DNA of 64,000 nucleotides from Rosellinia necatrix (GCA_021209875.1 JAGYVD010000003.1:4960001-5024000), one strand, 5' to 3'; positions 1 through 13,366 are shown, counted from the stretch's first letter. Notes: a model not told the origin generated them from the letters alone. Numbers and translations are program-made.

Positions 1-222
1 TATTCTACCTACCCGAGCTTCCTCCCCCCCCTCCACAATCTCAATTTCATCACCCCGCCGTCACATCGCCCCTCCACCAGACCCTCTACCCCCCCAAAGC
101 AAGCAACCGAGGACGGAACGACCTAGACACGCGTATACGTATACGAACATAGATATATAAAGGGGGAAAGTTTATAAAAAAGCAAAACAAAAGAACACAA
201 AAGAAAACAAAGCGACAAAAAC

Positions 223-681
223 ATGGCTTCCACCTCCCTCAAAGGCCCCAAGCCCGAAGAGCACGACGGCAGCGCCCTGCGCATCGGCATCGTGCACGCG
301 CGCTGGAACGAGACCATCATCGCGCCCCTCGTCGAGGGCACCAAGGCGCAGCTGGCCAAGTGCGGCGTCCGGGACTCTAACATCATCGTGCAGTCCGTCC
401 CGGGGTCGTGGGAGCTGCCCATTGCCGTCCAGCGGTGAGCTTTCCCTCCTCCTTCTTCCTCCCACTCCTAAACAAACCCCCCTCCTCCCCCTCCCCTCCC
501 CTCCAAAAGGGGAGTAAAAAAAAAACAAAGAGATCACACCCTCTGACCTCAGCCATCAAAACCTCGGTCTCACAGGATGTACACGGCCTCGCAGATCCAG
601 CAGTCCTCGTCGGGCGGCGCGCCGAGCGCGGGGGACCTGCTAGGCGCCTCGACGACGGACCTGACGACGCTCTCCCTTTCT

Positions 682-718
<37 letters not shown>

Positions 719-1008
719 CCCCGTCCTCGCGCCCCTTCGACGCCATCGTCGCCGTCGGCGTGCTCATCAAGGGCGAGACGATGCACTTCGAGTACATCGC
801 CGACGCCGTCGCCCACGGCCTCATGCGCGTCGGCCTCGACCTCGGCGTCCCCGTCGTCTTCGGCGTCCTCACCGTCCTCGACGACCGCCAGGCCCGCGCC
901 CGCGCCGGCCTGCTGCCCGGGTCCCACAACCACGGCGAGGACTGGGGCCTGGCCGCCGTCGAGCTCGGCGTCAAGCGTGCGGCCTGGGCCCGGGGCGCCC
1001 TGGAATGA
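223..1008 (+). CDS. RIB4: 6,7-dimethyl-8-ribityllumazine synthase (riboflavin synthesis)
   Basis: Two exons, 223-434 and 576-1008, with an intron 435-575 (GTGAGC...CACAG), give a 214-residue protein. The enzyme condenses 3,4-dihydroxy-2-butanone 4-phosphate with 5-amino-6-ribitylamino-uracil to make lumazine, the penultimate step of riboflavin synthesis. Family motifs seen: [11 protein letters not shown] near the N-terminus, VPGSWELP, then in exon 2 [27 protein letters not shown] and NHGEDWG with the C-terminal ELGVKRA helix. Fungal homologues are about 165-200 residues. The extra length here is a low-complexity insert between MYTASQIQ and [10 protein letters not shown] that includes an Asp-Gly run at about residues 105-115. 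The ATG lies in a good context (aaaacATGGCT). The splice joins the exons in frame (codon CG|G). Identification is firm. Confidence 0.95.
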
Positions 1009-1755
1009 CGCGGGGAGAGAGGGAGGGAGATGGGTTTGGACGGACGGACGGACGACGAATCGAACCGTGGCTCTCGGGCTCAATGCCACCCACCCCCTCG
1101 CTAAAGAGAGAAAGATAGAAATAAAAGAAAAGAAAATAAAAGAAAATACGTGTGATATGATGGACCTGGCGTACATACAGTACAGCTGAAGCTGCGATTT
1201 CGCACTTCTCTTCAACAGTCGAGGTGCGATTTGGGTCCTTCTTGTATTAATCCATTGAACTAGACTGATAGCTCACTTGTGTCGTACCTGACTTTCCTGC
1301 CTGTTTGCAAGATCTTGCAGAGGTATATTAGATTAAGTGTAAAGATACGTAGGCTAGTCTATCACGATCCATGTCACTCCAGCCGGACAACAACCCCGAT
1401 CATTGATTGGCAACCGCCCTTCTCACTTCCTGAACAAGCAGGACGATACTCACTGCCGCCTCTTCCGTTCCATGAGTGCGCCAAAATTTCGCCAATGTGG
1501 TGGGTGGTGTATGTAAAGGATGTTACCTCTAACTCGAGCCTATCACAAAATCCACACATATACAAGAGTTCATCAACGTCTCCAATGCCCAAGATGCGAC
1601 AACCGTAGAAAACCAAGCTTGTTGTCGCTATAGCGTGTTATCTGTAGGATGCTTATGTGGCGGGTAGTGGTATGATGCTCCTATCTTTTTTTCTAACCGA
1701 ACAATGGTATTACTGTTGGCGAATTGTAAAAAGGGTAACGAATGTATGTAATCAT
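1009..1755. other. Convergent intergenic region
   Basis: This is the tail-to-tail spacer between the lumazine synthase gene and the minus-strand 912-codon gene. It holds the probable 3' UTRs. Short open frames on both strands show no recognisable protein. Confidence 0.5.
1120..1141 (+). terminator. Possible polyadenylation signals of the lumazine synthase gene
   Basis: Two AATAAA hexamers in an A-rich tract lie about 110-130 bp past the stop codon. The position is typical for a fungal 3' end. This is a sequence match only. Confidence 0.4.
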
Positions 1756-4747
1756 TTAGTTGATCAAAGCCCCTATGTCTGAGCCGAAACTCTTCTTCGA
1801 ACGCCAGAGGCTTTTCTTGTGTTCTCTTTTCGCCTTCATAGCGGCCCAACCTTCATCATCGTCATCATCGTCGTCTTTCGTGACGGCAGAAACCTTAGAC
1901 TCGACCTGAAGTTTCGAGTGAGCATGGGACGTGGTTGCGCCCATGGTAGAGGTTCGGCCGGACTTGTCAAAGCCAATGCTGGAGACTGGACGGTAACGAC
2001 CAGGCAGCCCAATGTTGCTTCGCTCTGAGGGTGCGATAGAGGGGGCATAGCCTCCACCTTGGATGTGAATGGAGGGGACGTAGTTTGGCTGCGGAGGCTG
2101 CTGGATCCAAGAGGCTGAGCTTGGCTGAACCATACTCATAGTCCTCCCCTGCGACCCTACTTGCGGCACATCCAAGCTCAACCCGGACCCCATCCCACCG
2201 CTCATGGATGCCCCAATGAAGGAGGCACGCGACGGATCACCGCTCATCATTGGATTGTGTGCCATGTCTCCCCCTAAGAACGAGTTTCGCGACACATCCC
2301 CAAATTGTCCCATAGACTGCGCTGGAGTATGTCCCATGGGATGAGGCGGTGCTTGACCCTGCGAGGCATTCTGCGAGGCCATCATCTGCATGAACTGCAT
2401 CTGCATTTGCATGAATTGTTGCATTTGCTGGTTCATCTGCAATTGCGCTTGATCGCCAGGTGTAAGCATCGGAGCTTGCATTGGTTGCATGCCCATAGGA
2501 TACATCATTTGTGGTGGGATTCCGCTCATGGGATCGAGTCCCGAGTTCATTTGGAACTGGGGCAAATTATTTTTGGCGCTGTCGACGGCGGGACTACCTC
2601 GTCTCAGCGCTCTCGCTCTTTCCTCGCTGGCAATCACGCCCACAAGGCCACCGACTGGAATTGCTCTTGACGGGGCTGGTGCACCGCCTCCAAGAGCGAT
2701 GGACTCTCGAGCGGGTTGATTGATGAGTCCAGCTCCGAGATACGGATCTTGCGGTAATTTTCGGGCAAAAGGCGGAAGGCGACCACCCGGCGCGCCCGTG
2801 GCGTTATCACCCGCAGCTGGAGGTGTAGCATTGGTGGTGGGGGGCTGCATCGATGCCCTTAGATTCGGCTGTGATCCCATAGTGCTGAGACGAGTCGGCG
2901 GCCGATTCTTGTTGGGGAAACCATGTGCAGCCAGTATCGCGAGTGGGACCTCCTCGTCTTCTTCAGAGGCGTCTGATGGTGGCGTGGCCGTATTGCCGCT
3001 ACTTGCGGCGAGACCCAGCGGTAAGTTGGGTGTGCTCAGTGATGTGGACATGGCAGGGCGTGGAGTGGCATTTGGAGTTTCGCCTGTGACCTTCATCATC
3101 TGTTGCCGGTACACAGACAAATGAGCCTCCTGCTTTCGTCTTTGCTTTTGAAGCTGCCTGGACTTCTCTAGTTCGTCATCTTCATCATCATCGTAGTTGA
3201 TCTCATCATCCTCTTTATCCTCCTCGCCGGAGCCTATGTAACCAAGCCTCTCTTCTTTGGCTTTATTTTGGCGGTACTTTTCGAATTCTTCAGGGGTCAT
3301 GACTTTGTTATTGTGGTTCTGAGGCGCAGTATTTGCGCGGCCGCCGATCCGTGGCGCGATACGGGGAGGGCGGTACGATTTGTCGAAGATGTTTTCATCG
3401 TCTGGACTCCCATCATAACGAGCAAGCTTGGAGTAGGAACCTTTCATGCCCGTGCGGGAGCTGGGCTGACCGTTGTTGGGTGCCCGATCGGCTGCACTGC
3501 TTGATAGGAATTTGGTGGCAGCCGACAAATCGCTCAACAAGGTGGTATCTTCTGAATCTTCCTCCGACGCACGACCATCGGCAGATGTATCCCTCGGGTT
3601 CGGAGCGGCTGTAATTGGAGGCGGCGCTGCGAGCCCCCCGGGGTTTCCGGTTGATGAATACATCCGCGAAGATCCGAGTAATCCTTCGTTCGACCGCTGG
3701 CTTGCCCACGACTTCGGCGGAGGCTCTACTGGGACAGAATGGTCCAGATGAAGAGGTGATGGTTGGCTGGGCCTACTGTTCACTACTTCGCGTTCCCTGA
3801 GAGTTGCAACGCTCGATCGCTTGTCAAATTTGGTCAGCATGCTACTACCCCATTCGCCGCCAAGATCAAGTTTAAAATCTGAGTCTTCGAGTTTCGGTGG
3901 TGTCGCACTGGTTACAGTTGAATCCGTCGTGGCCCGTGAGCGTCCGCCAGGCGTGGCTGGTGTTTTATATTCGGGCACAGGCGGTGTAGACTCCTCCGAA
4001 GGTATTGGCGGTAAGGTGTTTTTCTTGTTACCCCCAAACGAGAATGTCCTCCCGGCCTGCTTGAGAAAGCCGGCGCTTTTGTGGACAGGAGGGACAGGGG
4101 GGATGGAAGAAGCGAAATTATCGACAGGAGGCAACGGCTTTCTATTGCTGTGGCTTCGCCATTCGTCTTGTGGAGGAATGTTTTCAACGGAGGAGGGTGT
4201 CATGGACACATTGCTATGACGGGAAGAATTGTCTGACCCTGTCTTAGTAGTGTTGGAACTGCCGCTGCCACTAGGAAAGAATTAGTAAGATTGCATGGTG
4301 CCTAGGGCCAGCCACGCCATTCTCCGCTGAAACATGGGTCCAACAGAATGACAGCCCCCGTTAACCTGGTAATTATCCCAGCAATAACTAGCCCAGGACT
4401 GTCACTGAACCCATGTCGCCATACTATTTTAGATAGTACACGAGTCGGGAGCATTGGCAGGCCTGCCGAGGACGCAGAGATGTCGAGGTCAATGAAATGA
4501 AGAGGAAAATGAAGAGGACATACCGGTTACTATTCAAACCCGCAAATAGATTGTCCTCCATCACCAGATCGTGCATATTTGTTCTGGCCGGGAGGCCCAT
4601 TGTCCTAGACATCCTCAACCCGCCGTCAAACGCCTTTACATTACTGCTATTGGGTCTTTCAAGAACCCGAAACGAGGGCTCTACCGGCCCATTTTGATCG
4701 TCGGCCGCGGTCGATTTCCGCCGGAAATTGACTGGAAACCTAGGCAT
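1756..4747 (-). CDS. Large disordered protein of unknown function
   Basis: Two exons on the minus strand, 4747-4524 and 4270-1756, joined across a 253-bp intron (GTATGT, branch TACTAA, CCTAG), give 912 residues. The splice keeps frame (CG|T). I do not recognise the family. The N-terminal 75 residues look ordered and include RMSRTMGLPARTN and DNLFAGL. The rest is Ser/Pro/Asn-rich, with an acidic stretch near KEDDEINYDDDEDDE, a Met/Gln-rich tract (about 2,360-2,520) and a C-terminus with an Asp run followed by a basic Trp-containing segment (AAMKAKREHKKSLWRSKK). No membrane segment or signal peptide is seen. The long disordered body and low-complexity tract suggest a scaffold or RNA-granule type protein, but that is inference only. 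The GTG at 4209 is not the start, because exon 1 supplies an ATG. Confidence 0.8.
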
Positions 4748-6769
4748 ATAGAACAGCTCAGCTTGAACTGATTGGTATTACCACGAACCCATAAAGACCC
4801 AGAGGCAGTCGGCGCGGGGAATGATCGTCCGGAGGGTCGTTCGGAGGATCGCCGTGGGAGATGGACCCAAGTATGAGCGAAAAGGAAGTACTAGATTGTT
4901 GTGCTTCTCCGGAGCAGCCTCGATAGAGGGGTCTGGAGTCCGTAAAAGGGGTGCGATGCGGAAAACTGCATAACGAGGGATTAGTTGTACTGCTCTCATG
5001 TATGCACCCGTAGACGTGAAAACCACCGAAGAACATATAAAACCTCAACGGCTATTGTTTTAAACGGATGAGGCAACTATGATGTATAGGAAAAGGGGGG
5101 GGAGGGACGGAGGGATGACCGCCAACTGGTCCAAGGGTATACGGGATGCCATGGAAGACGGTGCACATGAACTATATGCTCATGTCTCGTGGCACATGTG
5201 ACACAGGCCATGGGGGGGGTTCAGTACTCGGAAGGTCGGCTCGGCGCCCAAAAAACGTGTCGCGGGTGATCCGGGATTTGGGACCAGAGAAAAAAAAAGG
5301 TTCCAGGCCGACATAAAAATAAAAATAAAAAGCTTCTTTCTTACATGCTTGGGATGCAATACGGAGCCGGGGTGACTCGCGTTAATAAATCGACTCGGGG
5401 TATATGATCGATGTATATAGGCCGACGGACGAATCTGCCCTCGATGTCGAAAACGGGTCGGTAAACTACTCAGTGTAACGGCCGAATGTAAATTGACTGC
5501 TCGACCGGGTCGGGATGCGTTTACCACCACGTTGGAGATGGTTATCCTAGGGAGACAGCGGTATGAGAGCAAACACAGGTGTTATCTAATTAGGTACTAG
5601 GGGCGCGAAGGTTTGACCAAATCGGCAAGACACCCAACTCGAGGGATTCCGTGCAGAAGCAAAAGAGGCGGCAAAAAAAAAGGGGGAGAATCGTCGCTGA
5701 CTTCGCGCTATAACTGTTGTAAAGAGAATAAAAGAAAAATAGAAGTGATTATATGCCGTATTCCGGAGGATCAGGGCGAAAGATAGATTAGGCGTGCAGC
5801 AAGGGAACTGAAAGTCGGGAACGCTCGAGGCGGGCTCAGCGTGAGGATGTGCGGTTGAGAGAGATGCTGGAGGGATGGGAGGTTGGGAATGAAGATCGAA
5901 CTGAACCGTGGAAGGTTTGGGGCGGACAATACAATGGGACGGCGTGCGATGGACTGACTGACCTGATGGATGGACGGCTTAGGCGAGGTATAGCGGTACC
6001 TGGAGGCCAACACGAAGCTTAGGTATGGTGTACCTAGGTACACCACTAGTCGCTACGCCCCGTAGCGCTTCTGTACAGTAGTTGAGCCGAAGCGCTGCGC
6101 ATTAGGTGGTATATACCCGACCTTCCAGGAAGCCCGGGGCACTGTACACGTAAGGAACCGGATTTCAGCAATATTAGCATGTACTATGCATCGTGTGCTA
6201 CGACTAGTACCCACTGTACAACCTGCTTTGAAACCCCAGAACACAAAGTCGAATACTACCTAAGGCGATTAATTACCTGGTAGGAGCTGGAGGTGCGGGC
6301 AACAACAATAAACCAACATACCGCCATCTCTCTCTCTCGTACGTACATTAGGTAGCTCTCTGCATTTTTTGTGGTTTTTTTTTTTTTTGTTTCCTATTTT
6401 AACTCTCCTTCCCTCTTCCTCCCTAGTCTTATTTTATTCTGTCCCCCTCCGCAAATCAGCGTTGGGCATCCTAGCACGCGCATTACTAGGCCATCAGCCA
6501 AGCGCCGCGCAGGTGTCCTCTTCTAAGAGGCTCTCTTGTTTACACTACTGTTAAGGCGCCAGGGGCACATTCGAGGTGCAGGGGTACCGAGATAGTGTGC
6601 AATCGCATCGATCTCCGTGTCGAAACAGGGTCGTGAACCGATGGTTATACATACACTACAGATTTATTTATGGCCCATCTAAGTAACCGATTCCCCTTCC
6701 CTTCCCGTCCCTACTACATATGTATGTATTATATTAGTATTGTCATTCGAGCCTTAGGCAAAATGTTAA

Positions 6770-6812
6770 CTACCTACCTACCTACCTACCTACCTACCTA
6801 CCTACCTACCTA
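6770..6812. repeat. (CTAC)n tetranucleotide microsatellite
   Basis: About ten uninterrupted copies of CTAC. Shorter copies of the same motif (TACC/GGTA) recur across the gene-poor parts of the window, including around 12,740-12,780, 40,855-40,870, 59,195-59,218 and 60,413-60,435. Confidence 0.95.
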
Positions 6813-9581
6813 TCAACCTAATGTACCTACCTAGTGTACCTTGCCCGAAATCGTCGGTCTCTTGCCCCTCCCCGCGCCCACATCAGACCTGGCGCAGAGC
6901 CGGGCAGGAGGTACAGTACTGCTCGTACTGTGTGCTTTGTGCTGTCTATTATGACACCATTTGCCCTGTCCGGTCCCATGGGTTGATGGGTGGCCACTAG
7001 GACAGGGGAGGTTAGCCAGCATGCTGGAATCGGCGAAGCATAGCCTGGGCCGCACACTGGGCCACACGGTCCTCGGGGGGATCCAACCTTCGGACCAAAG
7101 TTGTGCCTCCATGTGTGGTGTATTGTCGCACACTATCGATTGCGCCGCTTTGGTACGCAAATCTCAAACCAGCCATCGGTACCATGATATGTACATGGTA
7201 CAGTAGTATCGCGACTTCTTGATCCGGCGGTGCCGCCATCGATCCTCTCGCGCCAAGTCACTCTGATTCCGGGACTCATCGAACTTCTCCCCCAACGGAC
7301 ACGGAGCAGCGAATAGCCTCATCACCGAGAATTTTGTTTGCAGCGGTGGCGTTTCCCAAGCTTCATGCGCCCGACTGATTCGACGAATAATCAACCCATC
7401 GACGCCCGCGCTTCTCCCTGTCGCCTCAACACCAATCCCCAAACGCGCAATTTACAGCCAGTCCCATTACTTACGTCAAAAAGGGATCATGGTCTATTTC
7501 AAGTACATATCTGCAAGAGATATATGTACTTCGTGTTACCTGACTGACCCAATGGCCTGCTGATTCAGCAGTCACAATGCCGACCCGGATCTGATAGCTT
7601 GTTTATTCGATGTCGATCATGTTCTTCAGGGCAACGGAATGGGCCTTCGAACTACACAGTGTATAGACGAATCAATATGTGCAGCATTTGGTCGACAACA
7701 CGTCATGGTTGAAGAGCAGCATTCCAAGAAAAAAAGCCTTGTGGGTTTTACTTTATCTACCGAATAATGGGTAGGATGGGTAGTCTACAAGTAGATAAGT
7801 CAGTAGATAGTGTGCCTACCTACACTAGTGGGCAACCCTCCCCATCGGCATGTGATGCACATCATGAAGTTGCCCAACTTATAACCCATACAGTACCTAC
7901 ACTAGACTAGGCATTGCCCCTACGGCGATCTCTGTACCTGACATACCTACCGTTCTCGACTACATACGGCGTAGGGCACTCGTTGTAGGGTCAACAAGGC
8001 CAATGCCTCAAAAAAAAGGGTTTCAAGCTCTCATATCTCCATATTTCGCTTTACATAACTATAGCAAGACACGGCAACGGCAGAACATAACAACCTGGTT
8101 GCGGAAAGGCGACGGAGCAGCCACCGAAGCTGCTAGTTACCTAATCAGATGATTGGATAAAACAGTTTCGTCATCCGGTCGTGGCATACGAGCGTGACTA
8201 ACCCGAAACGGCTACTCAGGGTGAAGGAGAAGAATATAAGTCCCTCTTCACCCAGTCGGTAAATATCTGATAGTGGTGTTGACGGTTTCCCCTCTTCATG
8301 AATATTTCTAAGAGGGGAACTACACTACACTACACGACTAGTAGGGAAAAGGCCGAGGACCCGGAATTATCAGGGGAAAAAGGGCACAGCTGGTGGTTAT
8401 CTCGCAGGTGTGCCTCAGCCATCTACCAGGTAATCGAGGTGGGGGGTAGAGCCAGGTCTTTTCGTATCCGGGATACTTGGCAGCTGAAAGATGTTTTCTT
8501 TTTCACCACTCGAGCTACGGAGCCCCCAAATTGTTTATGCATGCTGGGGCTTGCGTGAGACGGCTGCTATGGTTTCATTCGTCTGGTTGCTCCTCTATAC
8601 ACTCTCCTCCAGCATGAGCGAGATGTCATGTCATCATCAGGCCTCAGGGCCGGTTTCTCAGTTGCGGTGACCCATTACTGATTTGTCTTAGAAGAAGGGC
8701 ATGAAATCTCGTCGGCGTATCCGTGTACGAGCAGCAGCGATTATGGCTCAGCCCAAATTTAGACGCGAACGGACCTCGGGTCCAATGGGAATAACGGACG
8801 GGAAATAAATAGTACCTGATGGTACATGCCTGCCAAGCCCTATTCAGGGGCTCCATGTGCTTTGTCTGGTCCGGCTTTCCGTGCTGGCTATACGCATACG
8901 GCTGCATATGTGTCTAGTGGGTACTAGGTTAGATCGGGTTCACATGGGTAGGAAGTGTTAATTCTCCGAATCGGATGGTGGCTCCTTTTCGCGATGGACG
9001 GGAGCGGCTCCCGCCTTGAACCACAGAGCCAAAATGCCTACCTATTCTGGATGGGTTAAATAAAAATACATATAGATGGACGAGTAAGCTACGGGCGCTA
9101 TTCTTTTTCTTTTTTTTTTTTAAACAAAGAAAAAAAAAAATAACACATGCGGTACCCGATGACGAATGACCCTCCAGCTAACTTACGAACATGTCTTACA
9201 TCACTACTAGTAGCTAACCCGTATATAGTCGGTAAGGTTGCTGGCTGAACTTGCCTATGTGCCCGGGTTAGAAAAATAACTGACCATTTCACTCTTGTTT
9301 TGTTGCCAAGTCGAGTACCTATATATAAACATTTCGATTCAGACCAGCGCAGGCTTATTATCTAGAGTCCGTGTGCTGATATACACGTGGTTTTTTTTTT
9401 TTCTCTCTTCCTGTCCTTTCTCTCAAGCGGTCGATAAGCGCGATATCGGACACACGGGGGCGTCCTAGATTCCTAAATATACCTAGGTTGGGTAGTTAAT
9501 TGTCGTCCATCCATATATTTTACCTCTCTTCTTTTTTCCGAACGACCCGATTCCGCTCCGCATATTTAATTATATGTAGGT

Positions 9582-9646
9582 AGTTGGATGGATTCGAACC
9601 CATAATTTAGATCTGTACGTATAGCTAAGCGCGGCATACTCCAACT
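9582..9646 (-). other. tRNA-like element with box-B sequence (probably not functional)
   Basis: On the minus strand the segment starts AGTTGGA and ends TCCAACT, a perfect 7-bp closing stem. It contains GGTTCGAATCC, an exact RNA polymerase III B box. A TAGC-type box A is only weakly present. At 65 nt the T stem cannot form five pairs together with the 7-bp acceptor, so a normal tRNA fold fails. It may be a degenerate tRNA or a SINE head. Confidence 0.25.
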
Positions 9647-11527
9647 TTACATGTAAAATTACCTACCTAAGGGGTTCCCAGGTTAAGGTGTTAGGGTTGT
9701 CGCCTGTCACAACCAAGCACCACGAGTTCCGAGGTTGGAACTGTTTTTATATGTAATATTCTGGTTCGCCTCACCCTTCTGTTTTTACTCTCCGTTCATC
9801 ACTGCGACTCTCCCCCAATACTGTAGTTGTTATTGCATCGCACAGCTTAAAATAGTTGCAACTTCAGTGCTTTTACCGTACAACTAGAATCTTCCTATAA
9901 GTATTGTGCAGCAACTTATACAATCTACCCAGCATCTCCCCTAGGTTACTTAACCTAGGTAGATGACTGGAGATGGGTAGGCATAATAATGAATACTTAA
10001 TCAAAGGGCTGTGCTACCAGTACCAGCCGTAATTAATTGCCTTCAACCTGAACTTGAAACATTTAACCGAAGGTTACCTATCTCACACAGACAAACAGAC
10101 CCAGGCTCCGAAGTAGGGGGGTACAATGCATAGGAGGTGCGACGGGGTGTTCAATCAGGAACGTTTGTCGCGAGCGCACGCGTCTTGCTCCCCCGCCATC
10201 ATTTTTTGAGCTAAAATATCTCCTCTACTCATGTCAATACATATACCATACCTACCCTACCTATCTAGCTATCTGCGTTTATGAGGGAGAATCACATGTT
10301 TTCCATCTCGCTCGGCTTCGCGGCCATAGCTCTGCAGCCAATTGACCAAGTAACTGGCCTCAGTTACCCGATCCCACCGATCTGTGCCCCCCGGAAAACC
10401 AGCGATGGATTGCCCCGTCTGGGGCTCTGCGCCAACTTCGGACGATGGCCAATTATAAGGCTGGGTAGAATTAGCTGCCTTGCCCCGGGTAACGGCAGCA
10501 ACCTATAGGCAGTGCGCATGCCGATCTCATTCCTCCTTCAGCCTGCGGCTTAGCTATGCCTTCGTCTCTCGCTTTATTTTTTATATAAGCGGCCTCCCTT
10601 CCAACTCTTAGATTCTTTGGCTTATATATGCGTGCGCTCCTGGCGTCATCGTGGGCATCATGATCAAAGTCGCGGTGGATAGAGGAGGCGCCTTGTGCAG
10701 CAGAGAATTCTCAGTCCCCAATCCCTACCGACTACTTCAACCTTGCGAGGCACGGCTTGCGGCGGGTGAGAAAGGGCCCCGGAAGGTGAGGGAGACGCAT
10801 TTCCGTCATGATGCGGCTCTGGCAAAATGACCATTAGCGAACAAGCCGAATTTAATAGTACTGACCCGGCGGAGGCATGGTCAGTGTGATCGCGCTCGTT
10901 TGCGAATCCACGGCCATCTGCTGCGTCGCACCATATGGGCGCTACCAACATCGAGATCCCAACTGCACCGGATGTGGTGCTCTAGGGCTCGGGGGAAACA
11001 AGCCTAATAACATGATGTATAAATAGTCATGAGTACCGGCCTTTCTTAACCCAGTGGCCGCGGCTGGCGTTCTGGTAATAAATCTGCACCGCATTGCCTG
11101 GTACGTTAGCGTTCAACCTGCGATGTCCCTTCATCGCCAGCTAACTCTGGGGCGAGGGCGGTATGGCAGGAAAACCCCCGGGGTCTCCCACTATCCTCTC
11201 CCCCTTCTTCGCGCGCGATGGTCAAAGCCAATAATCGGCTCTCTATGCTTTGTCTACGTGACGTCGAAGGTCGAGAGGCTCGCCGTTTGGATTGCGCATT
11301 GATTGCGCATCACGAGTAGCTGACGCGCCTCTGGTCTGGTTGGTAGAGATCAGACGCGCATGTGAGGATTTCGAGGCCGGAAAAGCTCGAAAAGGGAGTT
11401 ACGGGAATGATGATCCACTACGTCATGGAAGAAGTCGGCCGTGATGGTCCTGTTTCGACGCAGGAAATGCAAATCCGAGACACGGGGAGCTTTACCAGTA
11501 GAGGAGCTTGAAGAGAGAATACATGGA

Positions 11528-11562
11528 TGTGAGCATGAGCATGAGCATGAGCATGAGTATGA
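11528..11562. repeat. (GAGCAT)n hexanucleotide repeat
   Basis: About five to six copies of GAGCAT with one variant (GAGTAT). No gene overlaps it convincingly. Confidence 0.85.
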
Positions 11563-12993
11563 GTTGGTTTTTCAAGGCTACTACTGCGTTACTTGCGCAG
11601 AAGACAGAAGACGGGTAGTTAGTTAACTGCACTACGTAGTGGCGAGGGATCAGCAACAGACTGAAACGAAGGCAGGCCACTGAAGCGCGTGATTCAATGG
11701 GGCCCGACCCCTATATGGGCCCTACACTAGTGTAAATGTGCTGCTCGGGGTGGAGATGTTACCCATGTATACCACACTACACCACACTACACTACACCAC
11801 ACGGTGCTATAATACCCAGGGCCAGACCCAGGCCCTGTAGGGAATATGTCGATGCACTGAGACGCCTAAGCTCCCTCTCTCCTCCACCCGGCGGGGTTCG
11901 AGGTGGTAAAATCCCCGGCCGCGCCCCATTCATGCCAAGCCCATGACCCGAGCCGCGAGTTCCATCCCACCCGAGCGAGGCCGAAATGGTCGAGAAACAC
12001 AGTACAATATACAAGTACGCGGCCTTGGCCTCCTGACCAGTCCCGGGACCTATTTGAAACAGCTCTCAGGGGGAGATGGGTGATGACCGGGCGAGTTCAT
12101 TTCGTCGGCGGATCTCCCTCCCTCGCTGCTTTGTGCTTTGCGTGTAAGGAGCAGGTGCAAGACCGTTAGGTTCGAAGCCAAGCGGCCGGCCAAGCATTGC
12201 CGGCCGCCTGCCCAGATAATGTGCGTGCAATCTGATATACCCCAAAAGGAAATGTGCCGTCTTCATACATGTAAGTGAGTAAGCCGTAGGCCTTTTTAGT
12301 TATACGAACCCCGCGTTCGATACTACACAATATAAAATGTCAACGAATAAGCTTGGCGACAAGGCTGTGGAATGCGATGCATGCAGGAAGAAGGAGAGAC
12401 AAAAAAAAAAAAAAAAAGCTGTCAGGCATGTAAACCCTACGAAAAATTTTGGTGATAAGAAAGTGTTTAGATCAATGAACCTTGTCAATGCCTGAGGTGT
12501 CAATTAGGCCTGGGGTGAGTACCTATCTACTTACTTGGAATCTTTGCCATAATAGCTTCAGGCGATTTGGCTCTTTTATGCGTTTCTATTAGGTTAGATA
12601 CCCTCCTAAGCACTTACTTACTTCAGTATCTATAAAGCTGACATACCTACCTACCTAACATACCTACCCATTTTCTTAGCGTGTACACATTGACTCGGAG
12701 CTAAATTGATAATTCAATGCCTTTGCCCTACAAGTGTATAGGTAGGTAGGTAAGGTAGATAAGGTAGGTAGGTATGTATCTGTCGTTATCGCGCAAGCGC
12801 TGTTCGACGACGGAGACTCGAACCTACATCGCGTCACGCAACAGCAAGTACTTACACCAGGTAGGTAGTGTAGGTAGAGTAGCGCAGAGCTTGGACCTAC
12901 GGCTTATTTAGTGCTCAATCCTCGCAACCACATCTCGGCCGTGCCGCCAAGCGGCATCCCAGGCCCAATTCTGCAACGATCGGAGCGGTTAGC

Positions 12994-13010
12994 GGGGGGG
13001 GGGGGGGGGG
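12994..13010. repeat. Poly-G run of 17
   Basis: An uninterrupted G tract that could form a quadruplex on this strand. It lies in non-coding DNA about 650 bp upstream of the CDF transporter gene. Confidence 0.9.
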
Positions 13011-13366
13011 ACGACCTCGGATCCAAATAGCGGACCCCCCCAATAACTACACTAGCAGCTAACTGACAAAAGTTGCGCTACGCTACGCACGCGGTATCAT
13101 TGCGTGCAGCTATCCGTACAGGACCTTGGCCGCCCGCCGTTGATGCCCCCCCGTACAGGAAGACCCTGTGTGAAACGTCCAATTACGTCCAATCATCGAC
13201 TCTCGTGGCTGCTTAATACCGCAGGTCCTTGTTCTTTATCACGCAAGTTCAGCCGAGCCGTTGGCATGTAAAAAGGGTGCATGTCCCGTCCCCTCGTTCC
13301 CTGATTTCTTGAGGAATACTTTGGACGAGTCCTGGACAGCCTGTCTTGTGCAAAGTTGCCCTCTAA

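Noticed and set aside
408..1118. Open frame of 236 codons, Arg/Pro-rich, plus strand
   Set aside because: It overlaps lumazine synthase exon 2 in another frame. The composition is a GC-rich shadow.
4778..5026. 82-codon minus-strand frame upstream of the large disordered protein
   Set aside because: It looks mildly protein-like, but no acceptable splice connects it to exon 1 and no family is recognised.
12800..12850. Possible tRNA 3' half (GGTTCGAGTC on the minus strand)
   Set aside because: The T stem does not pair and there is no acceptor partner or box A at the right distance.
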